Source: a bacterium (GTDB lineage: Bacteria > Hinthialibacterota > Hinthialibacteria > Hinthialibacterales > Hinthialibacteraceae). Taken from it: DNA of 40,475 nucleotides. Position 1 is the first letter of the stretch. Each line of letters starts with the position of its first letter. Both the position numbers and the translations under genes were made by a program. Positions 17,693-26,609 of this stretch are shown here, one piece after another. The notes under the pieces were generated by a model. That model worked only from the letters and a program-made list of their open reading frames with translations. It searched no databases and had not been told where the DNA came from. The stretch is taken from positions 1-40,475 of the forward strand of contig WGLV01000042.1 of assembly GCA_016125385.1 (NCBI GenBank), written 5' to 3'.

Positions 17693-20164
17693 ATGATGTT
17701 CGACCGACTGACCGAACGAGCCCGGCTCGTCATGAAGCGCGCCAAAGAAGAAGCGGCCCGCATCGGCAGCAGCCACGCGTCCACCGAACACATCCTTTTG
17801 GGGCTGATCGCTGAAGGCGAAGGCGTGGCCGCCACAGCGATGCGCAATATGGGCCTCAATCTTGAATCGCTTCGCATGGAAATCCTCAAAAATATCAACC
17901 GCGACTCGGGCGGCGGCGTCGCCGACAGCACCATCTCGCTTTCGCCCAGCGCCAAACGCGCCATCGAGTTCGCTTATCAGGAGGCGCAGGCCTTCGGCGT
18001 GAACTTCATCGGCACCGAACACCTGCTGCTCGGCGTTATTCGTGAAAACGAGGGCCTCGCCGCCCGCGTGCTCGCCAGTCACGGCATCGATCTCATCAAG
18101 GCGCGCAGCGAAATCCTGCGCCTGATGGGCGGTGGTCCTCAGCAGGAAACCGTCGCCGCCGGCGGCAAGGGCGGTGGAAAAAGCAAGACGCCCGCCCTCG
18201 ACGCTTTCGGCACTGACCTCACCGAGCTCGCCCGTCTCAGCAAACTCGATCCGGTGATCGGCCGTCAGGATGAGATCGAACGCGTCGTACAGATTCTCTG
18301 CCGGCGCACCAAGAACAACCCTGTGCTGATTGGCGAGGCCGGCGTCGGAAAAACCGCCATCGCCGAGGGGCTCGCCCAACAGATCGAGACGCGGCAGGTA
18401 CCAGACCTGCTGCTCAATCGCCGTCTTATTACTCTCGATCTCGCCGGATTGGTGGCGGGAACCAAGTATCGCGGCCAGTTCGAAGAGCGCCTCAAGGCGG
18501 TGCTTGAAGAAATCCGCCGTTCCAACAACATCATTCTCTTTATCGATGAGCTCCACACCCTTGTCGGCGCCGGCGCGGCAGAGGGTTCGATGGACGCGTC
18601 CAACATGCTGAAGCCCGCGCTCGCTCGCGGCGAGTTGCAGTGCATCGGCGCCACCACGCTGGAGGAATACCGCAAGTACATCGAGAAAGACAGCGCGCTC
18701 GAACGCCGCTTCCAGACCGTCATGGTCGATCCGCCCACGGTGGAACAGACCATCCGCATTCTTGAGGGGCTGCGCGACAAATACGAAGCCCATCACCGCG
18801 TGCGATACACCGAAAGCGCCATCGTCGCGGCCGCCGAGTTTTCCGACCGCTACGTGACCGAGCGCTATCTGCCGGACAAGGCGATCGACCTGATCGACGA
18901 AGCCGGATCGCGCACCCGCCTTCAGGCCACCACCCGGCCCAAGGAGTTGCGTGAGATCGACGATCAGATCGAGCAGATCATGAAAGAGATCGAAGCTGCC
19001 ACCGTCGCCGAAGAGTTCGAAAAATGCCTCGAACTCAAGCGCAAGCGGGAAGAACTGCGCGATCGCCAGGCTGAACTGACCCGCACCTGGGAGGAATCGC
19101 GCACCAAGGCCGGTCAGGAAGCCATCGTCGACGACGATCAGATCGCGTATGTGCTCTCCAAGTGGACGGGCATCCCCATGATGCGGCTTGAAGAGAAGGA
19201 ATCCGAGCGCATGTTGCGCATCGAGGAAGAACTGCACAAGCGCGTCATCGGTCAGGAAGAGGCGCTCAAGATCATCGCCAAGGCTTTGCGCCGGTCGCGC
19301 GCCGGTCTGGCGAATCAGAAGCGCCCCATCGGTTCGTTTCTCTTCCTCGGCCCCACCGGAACCGGCAAAACTCACCTCGCCAAGACGCTCGCCGAGTTCA
19401 TGTTCGGCGATGAAGACGCCCTGATCACCGTCGATATGTCTGAATATATGGAAAAATTCGCGGTGTCGCGCCTGGTGGGCGCCCCTCCGGGTTACATCGG
19501 CCATGACGAGGGCGGTCAGTTAACCGAAAAAGTGCGCCGCAAACCGTATTCGGTCATTTGCCTCGACGAGATCGAAAAAGCGCACCCGGACGTGTACAAC
19601 ATCCTGCTGCAGGTGCTGGAAGACGGCCGTCTGACCGATTCGACCGGACACAAGGTCGATTTTCGTCACACGATTCTGATCATGACCTCCAACATCGGCT
19701 CTCAGGAGATCACAAACCGGATTACGCTGGGCTTCTCCAAACAGACCGCCGACAACAGCTATTCGGCCATGAAAGACAAGGTCATGGGTGAACTCAAGCG
19801 CACCTTCCGGCCCGAGTTTATCAACCGCGTCGACGAGGTGGTTGTCTTCCATGAACTGGAACGCGAACACGTTCTGCATATCTGCGATATCATGCTCAAA
19901 GATGTTCAGTTGCGTCTCAAAGGCATGGGGATGAAGCTCATTCTGACCGACGCCGCCAAGTCGTTCCTGGTTGACAAAGGATACGATAAGTCGTATGGTG
20001 CTCGACCGTTAAAGCGCACGATTCAGCGCTTTGTCGAAGATCCCCTCTCAGAAGAAATTCTGTTGGGCAAGTTTAAAAACACGGCGGAAGTCGTTGTCGA
20101 TATTCATGAAAATGAATCGGAGCTCGTCTTTAGGGAGGCGTCTCCGAAGGAGGTGGTGATCTGA
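17693..20164 (+). CDS. clpC: ClpC, AAA+ unfoldase for phosphoarginine-tagged proteins
   Basis: An 823-residue Clp/Hsp100 unfoldase. The N-domain (1-150) is a double repeat; E32 and E109, in STEH and GTEH, align with the Bacillus phosphoarginine-binding glutamates. AAA-1 has GEAGVGKT at about 213-220 and Walker B LFIDE. The middle coiled coil (about 420-465) carries a UVR motif ([17 protein letters not shown]) for McsA-type adaptors. AAA-2 has GPTGTGKT at about 553-560 and Walker B VICLDE. AGGAG (17679-17683) is 9 nt before the ATG. The 203-bp gap before it shows no CtsR-type operator or clear promoter. The last codons overlap the start of bamA. ClpP is not in the window. Confidence 0.97.
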   Translation: MMFDRLTERARLVMKRAKEEAARIGSSHASTEHILLGLIAEGEGVAATAMRNMGLNLESLRMEILKNINRDSGGGVADSTISLSPSAKRAIEFAYQEAQAFGVNFIGTEHLLLGVIRENEGLAARVLASHGIDLIKARSEILRLMGGGPQQETVAAGGKGGGKSKTPALDAFGTDLTELARLSKLDPVIGRQDEIERVVQILCRRTKNNPVLIGEAGVGKTAIAEGLAQQIETRQVPDLLLNRRLITLDLAGLVAGTKYRGQFEERLKAVLEEIRRSNNIILFIDELHTLVGAGAAEGSMDASNMLKPALARGELQCIGATTLEEYRKYIEKDSALERRFQTVMVDPPTVEQTIRILEGLRDKYEAHHRVRYTESAIVAAAEFSDRYVTERYLPDKAIDLIDEAGSRTRLQATTRPKELREIDDQIEQIMKEIEAATVAEEFEKCLELKRKREELRDRQAELTRTWEESRTKAGQEAIVDDDQIAYVLSKWTGIPMMRLEEKESERMLRIEEELHKRVIGQEEALKIIAKALRRSRAGLANQKRPIGSFLFLGPTGTGKTHLAKTLAEFMFGDEDALITVDMSEYMEKFAVSRLVGAPPGYIGHDEGGQLTEKVRRKPYSVICLDEIEKAHPDVYNILLQVLEDGRLTDSTGHKVDFRHTILIMTSNIGSQEITNRITLGFSKQTADNSYSAMKDKVMGELKRTFRPEFINRVDEVVVFHELEREHVLHICDIMLKDVQLRLKGMGMKLILTDAAKSFLVDKGYDKSYGARPLKRTIQRFVEDPLSEEILLGKFKNTAEVVVDIHENESELVFREASPKEVVI

Positions 20165-22569
20165 GCGCTCATCATCGCATTCGGCTGCTTTTGGTCTGTC
20201 TCGGATTATGTTGGCTTGCAGCGGCCGCCTTCGCCGAACCCATCAAGGATATCCGCATTGAAGGCGTGCAATTTACCAACGAGCAGAACGTTCGGGAAGT
20301 GATCACGACCCGCGTGGGCGACGAATTGACGTCGCCCGCCGTGCGTTTAAGCATTCGTGACGACGTTCGAGCCATTTGGGCGCTGGGTAAATACTCCAAT
20401 GTCGAGACGCGCACGGAACCGGTCGATTCCGGCGCCGCGCTGATTTTTTCACTTCAGGAAAAACCCCGCCTGGCGGATATCCGCTTTGAGGGCAACGACC
20501 GGCTTGGAAACAACCGGTTGCTCAAGGAACTTGGTTTCGACGAAAAACCGAAGCCGTTAGTGTTTTTTGACGACGCCGCCGCTGAATCGTATAAAACCAA
20601 ACTCTCCGACTATTACACCAAACAATCCTTCCCCAATACGGAAATTACCTGGCGCGCCGAAGACGGCTCCGAGCCAAACACCAAAGTGTTAGTCTTCACC
20701 ATCACCGAAGGCGAAAAACGTCCGGTAAAAGAAATCGTCTTTGAGGGTAATACCGTTTTGGGTGATAAAACCCTCAAAAAACGCATGCAAACCAAGGAGT
20801 CGTGGTGGTTTATTATCAAGCATGAGTTTAACGAGAGCGTCGCGTCTGATGACGCTCTTCGCATTGAACGCACCTATTGGGATTACGGATATCTTGACGC
20901 CGGCGCCGAACTGGTTGGCGCTGAACCGATGGATGGCGGCCTGCGAGTCAAATACAAAATCACCGAAGGCCAGCCCTACACGCTGGGCGGAATCAACGTT
21001 ACCGGCAACACCATCTTTTCGGATGAAGAGTTGCTATCCAAATTCACCTCCAAGCCGGGCGATACCTTTGACGCTGCCAAGATTCAGCAGGATGAGATCG
21101 AGATGCTCAACCTGTATCGCGCTCAGGGCTATCTCGATGTGTCGGCTCCCGTGCTGCCCGATCAGGTCGTCAAAGACGAGGCCAACCACGTCGCCACTAT
21201 CAACATGACGATTCGCGAGGCGCCGCGCAAATATCTCGGCAAAGTGGATATTCAGGGCGTCATCACCATGGACGATGGAACCGTCGTCCCCACGCAGGAA
21301 GGCGAGTTCAAAACCAAGGACTTCGTTATCACCCGTGAACTGGAACTGACCGAGGGCGAGCCGCTCGACTGGACGGCTGTGCTGGAGAGCGACCGCAATC
21401 TGGTCAACACCGGCTTCTTCAAGACGGTTCCCTATCGTCAGGCGGGGCAACTCAATCTGGCTCCGGGCTTCAAGCGTGAGAAGACAAACGATCCCAACGT
21501 TGAAAACCTGTTGCTTCAGCTGGAAGAGGAGCAGACCGGCTCCCTGTCGTTCGGCGGCGGCGTCAGCACGACGTATGGCCCATCGCTGTTCGCCTCCGTG
21601 GGCGAGCGCAACCTGTTCGGCTACGGCGTGAAGGGAACCATCACCGGCGAGTATGGCCAGTTCCGCCGCCGCGCGGTACTGAACATCTTCGAGCCGTACC
21701 TGCTTGGCTCCGATATCAGCGCCGACTGGGACATCTACTGGATCGACACGCAGGGCTTCGGCGGGCGTACCTTTGATGAAAATCGAGTCGGAACTTCCGT
21801 ATTGTTCAGTAAAGACCTGACCGATGAGTGGGAACTTTTATTTGGTTTCAAGATCGAAGACACCGACCTGTCGCCCGAATCGGGCAGCCAGTTCGATCTC
21901 GATCCTCTCACGATTCCTCATCAGTTTAATCTTGGTAAAAACATGACCACCAGCATTACGGTGGGCTTCCAGTATGATACGCGCGATTTCCGCATGGATC
22001 CCACCGATGGAATCTATGCGCGCAGCACGCTGGAACTGGCGGGTCTGACCGATAACGAATTCATCAAAAACCGCAACGAATTCAACTATTACTACGAACT
22101 GTTCGACCGAATGGTTCTCGCTACTTCCACGGAACTTCAGCTGGCGTACGCCTATGGCAGCCCCGGTTACGTTCCCATGCAGGAACGCTACTTCGTGGGC
22201 GGTTCGCGCACCGTGCGCGGGTTCCGCGAAGGTGGAATCGGCGAGTCGGCGCGCCTCTGGTATAAAGACCCCGTCCTGGGCAGCTTCCATAGTTACTTGG
22301 GCGGTGAGGCGTCACACGTTACGAACGCCGAAATGCGCTATAGCTTTTCAGAAGTGGTTCAGGGCGTGGTGTTTATGGACGTGGGCGCCGTCTGGCCTGA
22401 AATCGGCGATATTAACCCGGTCGACTACCGCGTCAGCACGGGGCTTGGGCTTCGCATCAAAATACCCTTCGCTAACGCAATCATCCGGTTTGATTTCCCC
22501 TTCGTCATCCGCAAAATGGATGAAGACGAGACGGAACTGTTCCACTTCAGTTTTGGTCAGACGTTTTAA
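20161..22569 (+). CDS. bamA: BamA/Omp85 outer membrane assembly factor
   Basis: Central pore-like protein that folds beta-barrels into the outer membrane. A signal peptide ends at AFA/EP, then about five POTRA domains (each starting like IKDIRIEGV or VKEIVFEGN), then a C-terminal beta-barrel with the conserved VRGF motif (GGSRTVRGFREG). The start is unusual. The frame has no ATG or GTG after the stop at 20131; a TTG at 20191 would remove the basic n-region of the signal peptide. CTG at 20161, 7 nt after GGAGG (20149-20153) and overlapping the clpC stop as CTGA, restores SAHHRIR before the hydrophobic core. That start gives 802 residues; the TTG gives 792. Confidence 0.93.
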   Translation: MSAHHRIRLLLVCLGLCWLAAAAFAEPIKDIRIEGVQFTNEQNVREVITTRVGDELTSPAVRLSIRDDVRAIWALGKYSNVETRTEPVDSGAALIFSLQEKPRLADIRFEGNDRLGNNRLLKELGFDEKPKPLVFFDDAAAESYKTKLSDYYTKQSFPNTEITWRAEDGSEPNTKVLVFTITEGEKRPVKEIVFEGNTVLGDKTLKKRMQTKESWWFIIKHEFNESVASDDALRIERTYWDYGYLDAGAELVGAEPMDGGLRVKYKITEGQPYTLGGINVTGNTIFSDEELLSKFTSKPGDTFDAAKIQQDEIEMLNLYRAQGYLDVSAPVLPDQVVKDEANHVATINMTIREAPRKYLGKVDIQGVITMDDGTVVPTQEGEFKTKDFVITRELELTEGEPLDWTAVLESDRNLVNTGFFKTVPYRQAGQLNLAPGFKREKTNDPNVENLLLQLEEEQTGSLSFGGGVSTTYGPSLFASVGERNLFGYGVKGTITGEYGQFRRRAVLNIFEPYLLGSDISADWDIYWIDTQGFGGRTFDENRVGTSVLFSKDLTDEWELLFGFKIEDTDLSPESGSQFDLDPLTIPHQFNLGKNMTTSITVGFQYDTRDFRMDPTDGIYARSTLELAGLTDNEFIKNRNEFNYYYELFDRMVLATSTELQLAYAYGSPGYVPMQERYFVGGSRTVRGFREGGIGESARLWYKDPVLGSFHSYLGGEASHVTNAEMRYSFSEVVQGVVFMDVGAVWPEIGDINPVDYRVSTGLGLRIKIPFANAIIRFDFPFVIRKMDEDETELFHFSFGQTF

Positions 22570-22731
22570 CGCGCGGCTTAACCAGACGCCGGATCATTCG
22601 GCGACGCTCCTGCTTGCCTGACGGGCTGGAAAACGCCGTTCAAGCTATCCGTGTGATCTCACAAGGGTGGGGATTTACCCATCGCTCGGTTACAATAACT
22701 CCGGTTTTGTCAAAAATGGGAGGATTCGCAA

Positions 22732-23253
22732 ATGTGTAAGCAGTTCAGCCGTATACTCATCGCCGTCGCCGTCTTCACTTTCGTGGGAGTGGTTCCCGCC
22801 GCTCACGCGCAGGGCGTCAAGATCGGCGTGATCGACATGCTGGAAATTTTCCAGAAAACCGACAAACTGCAGGCGATTTCAAAGCAATACAAGGAGTCGC
22901 TTGATAAGAAAAACAAAGAGCTCGCCGACAAAAAACAGGAGTTGAACGACAAAATCGAAAAACTTCAAGTTCAGCGCGAACTGATGCCGAAAGAAACCTA
23001 CGAAAAACAGAAGGCCGATCTGCAGAGCCAGATTCAGAACTTCGGCGAATATTACCAGACGGAACAGAAGGCGCTCGACGATAAGAAAACCGAGTTGCTC
23101 AAGCCCGTGCTGGAAGAACTTCGCGGCGTCGTCGGTGAAGTCGCCAAGGCGAAGGGCTTTTCAATCATCATCAAAAAAGAATACGTCGCGTTTTCTGAAG
23201 ACTCGCTTGATATCACCAGCGAAGTCGTTACGCGCATGAACGCGAAAAAGTAA
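22732..23253 (+). CDS. skp: Skp/OmpH-type periplasmic chaperone
   Basis: Holds unfolded outer-membrane proteins in the periplasm on their way to BamA. The protein is 173 residues: a signal peptide (cut after AHA, about residue 26), a short beta part (VKIGVIDMLEIFQ), a long charged coiled coil (about 48-120) forming the tentacles, and a C-terminal beta part (SIIIKKEYVAF). GGGAGG (22718-22723) is 8 nt before the ATG. It follows bamA by 162 bp; a lone -10-like TACAAT (22691-22696) is present without a clear -35. Order and function fit a bamA-skp-lpxD-lpxC-lpxA operon. Confidence 0.92.
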   Translation: MCKQFSRILIAVAVFTFVGVVPAAHAQGVKIGVIDMLEIFQKTDKLQAISKQYKESLDKKNKELADKKQELNDKIEKLQVQRELMPKETYEKQKADLQSQIQNFGEYYQTEQKALDDKKTELLKPVLEELRGVVGEVAKAKGFSIIIKKEYVAFSEDSLDITSEVVTRMNAKK

Positions 23254-23296
23254 GAAGGCGCATCGCTGGCGCGGACTTTTCTGGATGGAGCGGCGA

Positions 23297-24295
23297 ATGC
23301 CGACGATCAGTCTGAAGGACCTGTCGAACGAATTGGGAGAGCCGTTTGAGGGCGACGGCTCGACCCTGTTGCAAGGCGTTGCTGAAATTACAACGGCGAA
23401 ACAGGGCGATTTGTCGTTCGTTGCCAATCCCAAGTACGTTTCGAAAATTCCTCAAACGTCCGCGTCGGCTCTGATCGTCCCCAAAGACCTCGAAACCGCG
23501 TTTCGGCCTCTGATTCGCAGCGATAATCCTTATCTGACCTTTACCAAGGCGCTTCACTGGTTTCATAAACAGCAGCGGCCCACGTCGGGAGGCATTCACC
23601 CCGAGAGCCAGATCGCAACCACGGCCCGGCTGGGCGCCGACGTGACCATCATGGCCCACGCCATGATTGAAGACGGCGCGGTGTTGGGCGACCGGGTGGT
23701 GATATACCCCGGAGTCTTTGTTGGAGCGGGTGCGCGCATCGGCGATGACGTGACGCTGTACCCTCACGTGTCGGTCTACGCGGGGTGCGAGATCCAGAAC
23801 CTCTCCATCATTCACGCGGGCGCGCGCATCGGCGCCGTGTCGGGCATGACGTATGAAGAAGGCAAGGCGCCGGTCTTCATCGGCGCTGACGTCGAACTGG
23901 GCGCCAATGTGGTGGTTTCAGGCGATCCGGTCCGAACCACGAGCATTGGGGAAGGCTCCAAAATCGACAATCTGGTTCAGGTCGGCCCGGGGTCATCCAT
24001 CGGCCCTCACTGCATCATCGTCGCTCAGGTGAGTCTGGGCGCGGGGGTAGAGATCGGTGAACGCGTCACCATCGCCGGTCAGGTCGTCGTGTCTGAAAAC
24101 GTGAAAATCGGCGCTCGGTCCCGCATCGGAGCGCAAAGCGTCGTCACCGGCGATGTCCCGCCCGATTCGGATTACTGGGGCGCGCCGGCTCAACCTCATT
24201 CACAGGAAAAACGGCAGAAGGTCAACCTCGCCAGGTTGCCCCGGCTGTTCGATAAACTGAAGGAAATCGAAGAAAAACTCTCTGGAAAATCATAA
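23297..24295 (+). CDS. lpxD: LpxD-family acyltransferase lacking the usual active-site histidines
   Basis: LpxD N-acylates UDP-3-O-acyl-glucosamine in lipid A synthesis. The protein is 332 residues: an N-terminal uridine-binding domain (GDLSFVANPKYV, NPYLTFTKALHWF), a left-handed beta-helix of hexapeptide repeats, and a C-terminal helix. The landmark KIDNLVQ (222-228) is intact, but the IAHN that normally follows is VGPG, so the catalytic His is P231 (CCG at 23987). The second conserved His, in the GQxGxxGH segment, aligns with N268. The DGFGF and IDRGA motifs are also missing. ATG 23297 follows GGAG (23287-23290) by 6 nt; ATG 23285 has none. It sits in the normal operon position, so it is either an altered LpxD or a non-catalytic one. 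Confidence 0.88.
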   Translation: MPTISLKDLSNELGEPFEGDGSTLLQGVAEITTAKQGDLSFVANPKYVSKIPQTSASALIVPKDLETAFRPLIRSDNPYLTFTKALHWFHKQQRPTSGGIHPESQIATTARLGADVTIMAHAMIEDGAVLGDRVVIYPGVFVGAGARIGDDVTLYPHVSVYAGCEIQNLSIIHAGARIGAVSGMTYEEGKAPVFIGADVELGANVVVSGDPVRTTSIGEGSKIDNLVQVGPGSSIGPHCIIVAQVSLGAGVEIGERVTIAGQVVVSENVKIGARSRIGAQSVVTGDVPPDSDYWGAPAQPHSQEKRQKVNLARLPRLFDKLKEIEEKLSGKS

Positions 24296-24297
24296 TT

Positions 24298-25635
24298 ATG
24301 GTGGAGTATCAAAAAACCATCGCGGGTGAAGTCAGTATCAGCGGCGTCGGTCTGCATACCGGCCAGGAAACCACGGTTACCTTCAAGCCGGCGGACGCCG
24401 ACACCGGAATCGTATTCGTCCGGGGCGACATGCCCGGCAAACCGCGAATCGAAGCCCGGGCTGAAAACGCCATCCTCGAAGATTCATTGTATCTGACGGC
24501 GCTGGGCCGTAATGAACTGCAGATTCAGACGGTCGAACACGTTCTCGCCGCGTGCAGCGGGTTGGGAATCGATAATATCATTCTCGAACTCTCGTCCAGC
24601 GAACCTCCGATCGCTGACGGCAGCGCTCAGATATTCGTCGACGCCATCCGTAACACGGGCATCGTCACGCTCGACCGTCCTAAAAAGTTCATCGAGGTGA
24701 AAGAGCCCATCTGGCTGTTTGAAAACGGGCTTGAGATCGCAATCATCCCGTCGCACCGGCTCGAGATCACCTACAAGATCGATTACGATCATCCCGTGGT
24801 GGGCATCCGTTCCGCCTCGTTTTTAATTACCGAAGAAAACTTCGCCGAAAAGATCGCCCCGGCGCGCACCTTCTGCTTCCTGAAGGATGTGGACGTCCTT
24901 CGCCAGAATGGCAAGATCAAAGGGGGCAGCCTCGAAAACGCCATCGTGATCGGCGAGCATGACTTTCTTAACGAAGAACTGCGGTTTGAAGACGAAATCG
25001 TGCGCCATAAGATTCTCGATGTGATCGGCGACCTGACCCTGCTTGGCAGCCCGCTCAAAGGGCACGTGATCGCGGTTCGCTCGGGGCACGCGTTTAATAT
25101 CCGCTTCGTCCGCAAAGTGCTCGAAACGCTGAACGGCAAGGTATCCAAAGCCAGCGACGATCTGACCGCGCTGCCCCTGCCGATTTCATCATCTCAAATT
25201 CGCCGGATATTACCGCATCGCTATCCGTTTCTGCTGATCGATCGGGTGATCGATCTCGATTATGAAGAGATGCGCGTGGTTGCGATAAAGAACGTTACCA
25301 GCAACGAAGAGTTTTTTACCGGTCATTTTCCGCAGGAACCCATCATGCCGGGCGTGCTGCTGATTGAGGCGATGGCCCAGACCGGCGGCGTTCTGCTATT
25401 GTCGTTGGAAGCAAACCGGGGTAAAGTCGCCTACCTGGCTGGTGTGAACAACACCAAGATTCGCCGGCGGATCATTCCGGGCGACCAGTTGCGGATCGAG
25501 ACCCGTATCACCAAGCTGAAAAGCAAGGCGGGCCGGGTTGAAAGCAAGATTCACGTGGATGGCGATCTGGCGGCGGAGGCGGAAATCTTCTTCTCGATCG
25601 CCGATGCTCCCGAAAACTGGAACGCACGCCCCTGA
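24298..25635 (+). CDS. lpxC-fabZ: LpxC-FabZ fusion: lipid A deacetylase plus hydroxyacyl-ACP dehydratase
   Basis: A 445-residue two-domain enzyme. Residues 1 to about 285 are LpxC, the zinc deacetylase that commits UDP-3-O-acyl-GlcNAc to lipid A; zinc ligands H81 (TVEHVLAA), H237 and D241 (RHKILDVIGD) and the catalytic H264 are present. Residues about 296-445 are FabZ, a hot-dog-fold dehydratase of fatty acid elongation, with ILPHRYPFLLIDR and the active H343 in FFTGHFPQEPIMPG and E357. Both halves look active. The same fusion is known in Bacteroidetes and several other phyla. The start is 2 bp past the lpxD stop and has only a weak ribosome binding site, so translation is probably coupled. 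Confidence 0.96.
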   Translation: MVEYQKTIAGEVSISGVGLHTGQETTVTFKPADADTGIVFVRGDMPGKPRIEARAENAILEDSLYLTALGRNELQIQTVEHVLAACSGLGIDNIILELSSSEPPIADGSAQIFVDAIRNTGIVTLDRPKKFIEVKEPIWLFENGLEIAIIPSHRLEITYKIDYDHPVVGIRSASFLITEENFAEKIAPARTFCFLKDVDVLRQNGKIKGGSLENAIVIGEHDFLNEELRFEDEIVRHKILDVIGDLTLLGSPLKGHVIAVRSGHAFNIRFVRKVLETLNGKVSKASDDLTALPLPISSSQIRRILPHRYPFLLIDRVIDLDYEEMRVVAIKNVTSNEEFFTGHFPQEPIMPGVLLIEAMAQTGGVLLLSLEANRGKVAYLAGVNNTKIRRRIIPGDQLRIETRITKLKSKAGRVESKIHVDGDLAAEAEIFFSIADAPENWNARP

Positions 25636-25727
25636 AAATTTAGCCGCGTACAGGTGGAGCCGGCCGGAATAAAAACGTAAATGAAATAAAAATGGCATGT
25701 TCCTCGCGCAATTCGGGAAAAGTTCGA

Positions 25728-25733
25728 TATAAT
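25728..25733 (+). promoter_or_regulatory. Consensus -10 hexamer upstream of lpxA
   Basis: A perfect TATAAT at 25728-25733, in the AT-rich 157-bp gap between lpxC-fabZ and lpxA. No -35 of good quality lies 16-18 nt upstream, so this is a weak or activator-dependent promoter candidate that would give lpxA a second transcript. Confidence 0.35.
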
Positions 25734-25792
25734 GTACCCGTTTCCCGAGTACGCGGTGAAGCGAAACCATTCACAAGAAAGAAGATCGATAT

Positions 25793-26569
25793 ATGCCTTC
25801 AGTATCTAATACGGCGATCGTTCATCCTAAAGCCGAATTGCACGATACCGTAGAAATCGGTCCATACGCCATCATTGGCGAACATGTGAAGCTGGATGAA
25901 GGCGCTGTTGTCGGTCCTCACGCGATTATCGAAGGCTGGACCCAACTGGGCAAAAACTGCAAGATCGGCGCGGGCGCCGTCATCGGCAGCGAGCCTCAGG
26001 ACCTTAAGTATCGCGGCGGTGAAAGTTATGTCACCATCGGCGATAACACCGTCATTCGCGAATACGCCACCGTGAACCGGGGGACTTTTGAAGGCGAGTC
26101 GACCGTAATCGGTAACAACTGCTTTGTGATGTCGTATTGTCACATCGCTCACAACTGCATTTTGCAGGACCGCGTCATCATGTCGAGTTACGCGGGCCTC
26201 GCCGGGCATATTCTGATCGAAGAAAACGCCATCATCGGCGGGCTGGTGGGAATTCATCAGTTCGTGCGGGTGGGCCGCTGTTCCATCATTGGCGGCGGCG
26301 CCGCGGTTCGGCAGGATATCCTCCCCTATACCAAAGCGAGTGGAAACCCCTGTAAATCGCGCGGTCTCAATATCATCGGCCTCAAGCGTCTCAACTTCTC
26401 GCCCGAACGCCGTTCACTATTGAAAAAAGCCTATCGCACCATCTTCCGTTCTAACCTGACCGAAGAACGCGCCATTGAGTTGCTTGAAGAAGACATGGAC
26501 GCTTCTATCGAGATCAGGCACATGGTCGAGTTCATGCGCGCGTCGCAACGCGGCCTGGCCCGGATGTAG
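25793..26569 (+). CDS. lpxA: UDP-N-acetylglucosamine acyltransferase
   Basis: First enzyme of lipid A synthesis, adding a hydroxyacyl chain to the 3-OH of UDP-GlcNAc. The 258-residue length is standard: a left-handed beta-helix of hexapeptide repeats followed by a helical C-terminus. The catalytic His is H120 in CHIAHNC, and the flanking IREYATVNRGT and GGLVGIHQFVRVG are as in the family. In contrast to the lpxD in the same cluster, its active site is intact. lpxB does not follow; the next gene is convergent, so the lipid A cluster ends here. Confidence 0.96.
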   Translation: MPSVSNTAIVHPKAELHDTVEIGPYAIIGEHVKLDEGAVVGPHAIIEGWTQLGKNCKIGAGAVIGSEPQDLKYRGGESYVTIGDNTVIREYATVNRGTFEGESTVIGNNCFVMSYCHIAHNCILQDRVIMSSYAGLAGHILIEENAIIGGLVGIHQFVRVGRCSIIGGGAAVRQDILPYTKASGNPCKSRGLNIIGLKRLNFSPERRSLLKKAYRTIFRSNLTEERAIELLEEDMDASIEIRHMVEFMRASQRGLARM

Positions 26570-26609
26570 CCAGACCCGCCGCGTTACGTTGCGCGTGTAA
26601 TTTTCTCAA

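Noticed and set aside
17636-19504. 622-codon open frame on the minus strand opposite clpC
   Set aside because: It is a mirror of the high-GC codon pattern of clpC; its translation is low-complexity in character and resembles no family, while clpC is certain.
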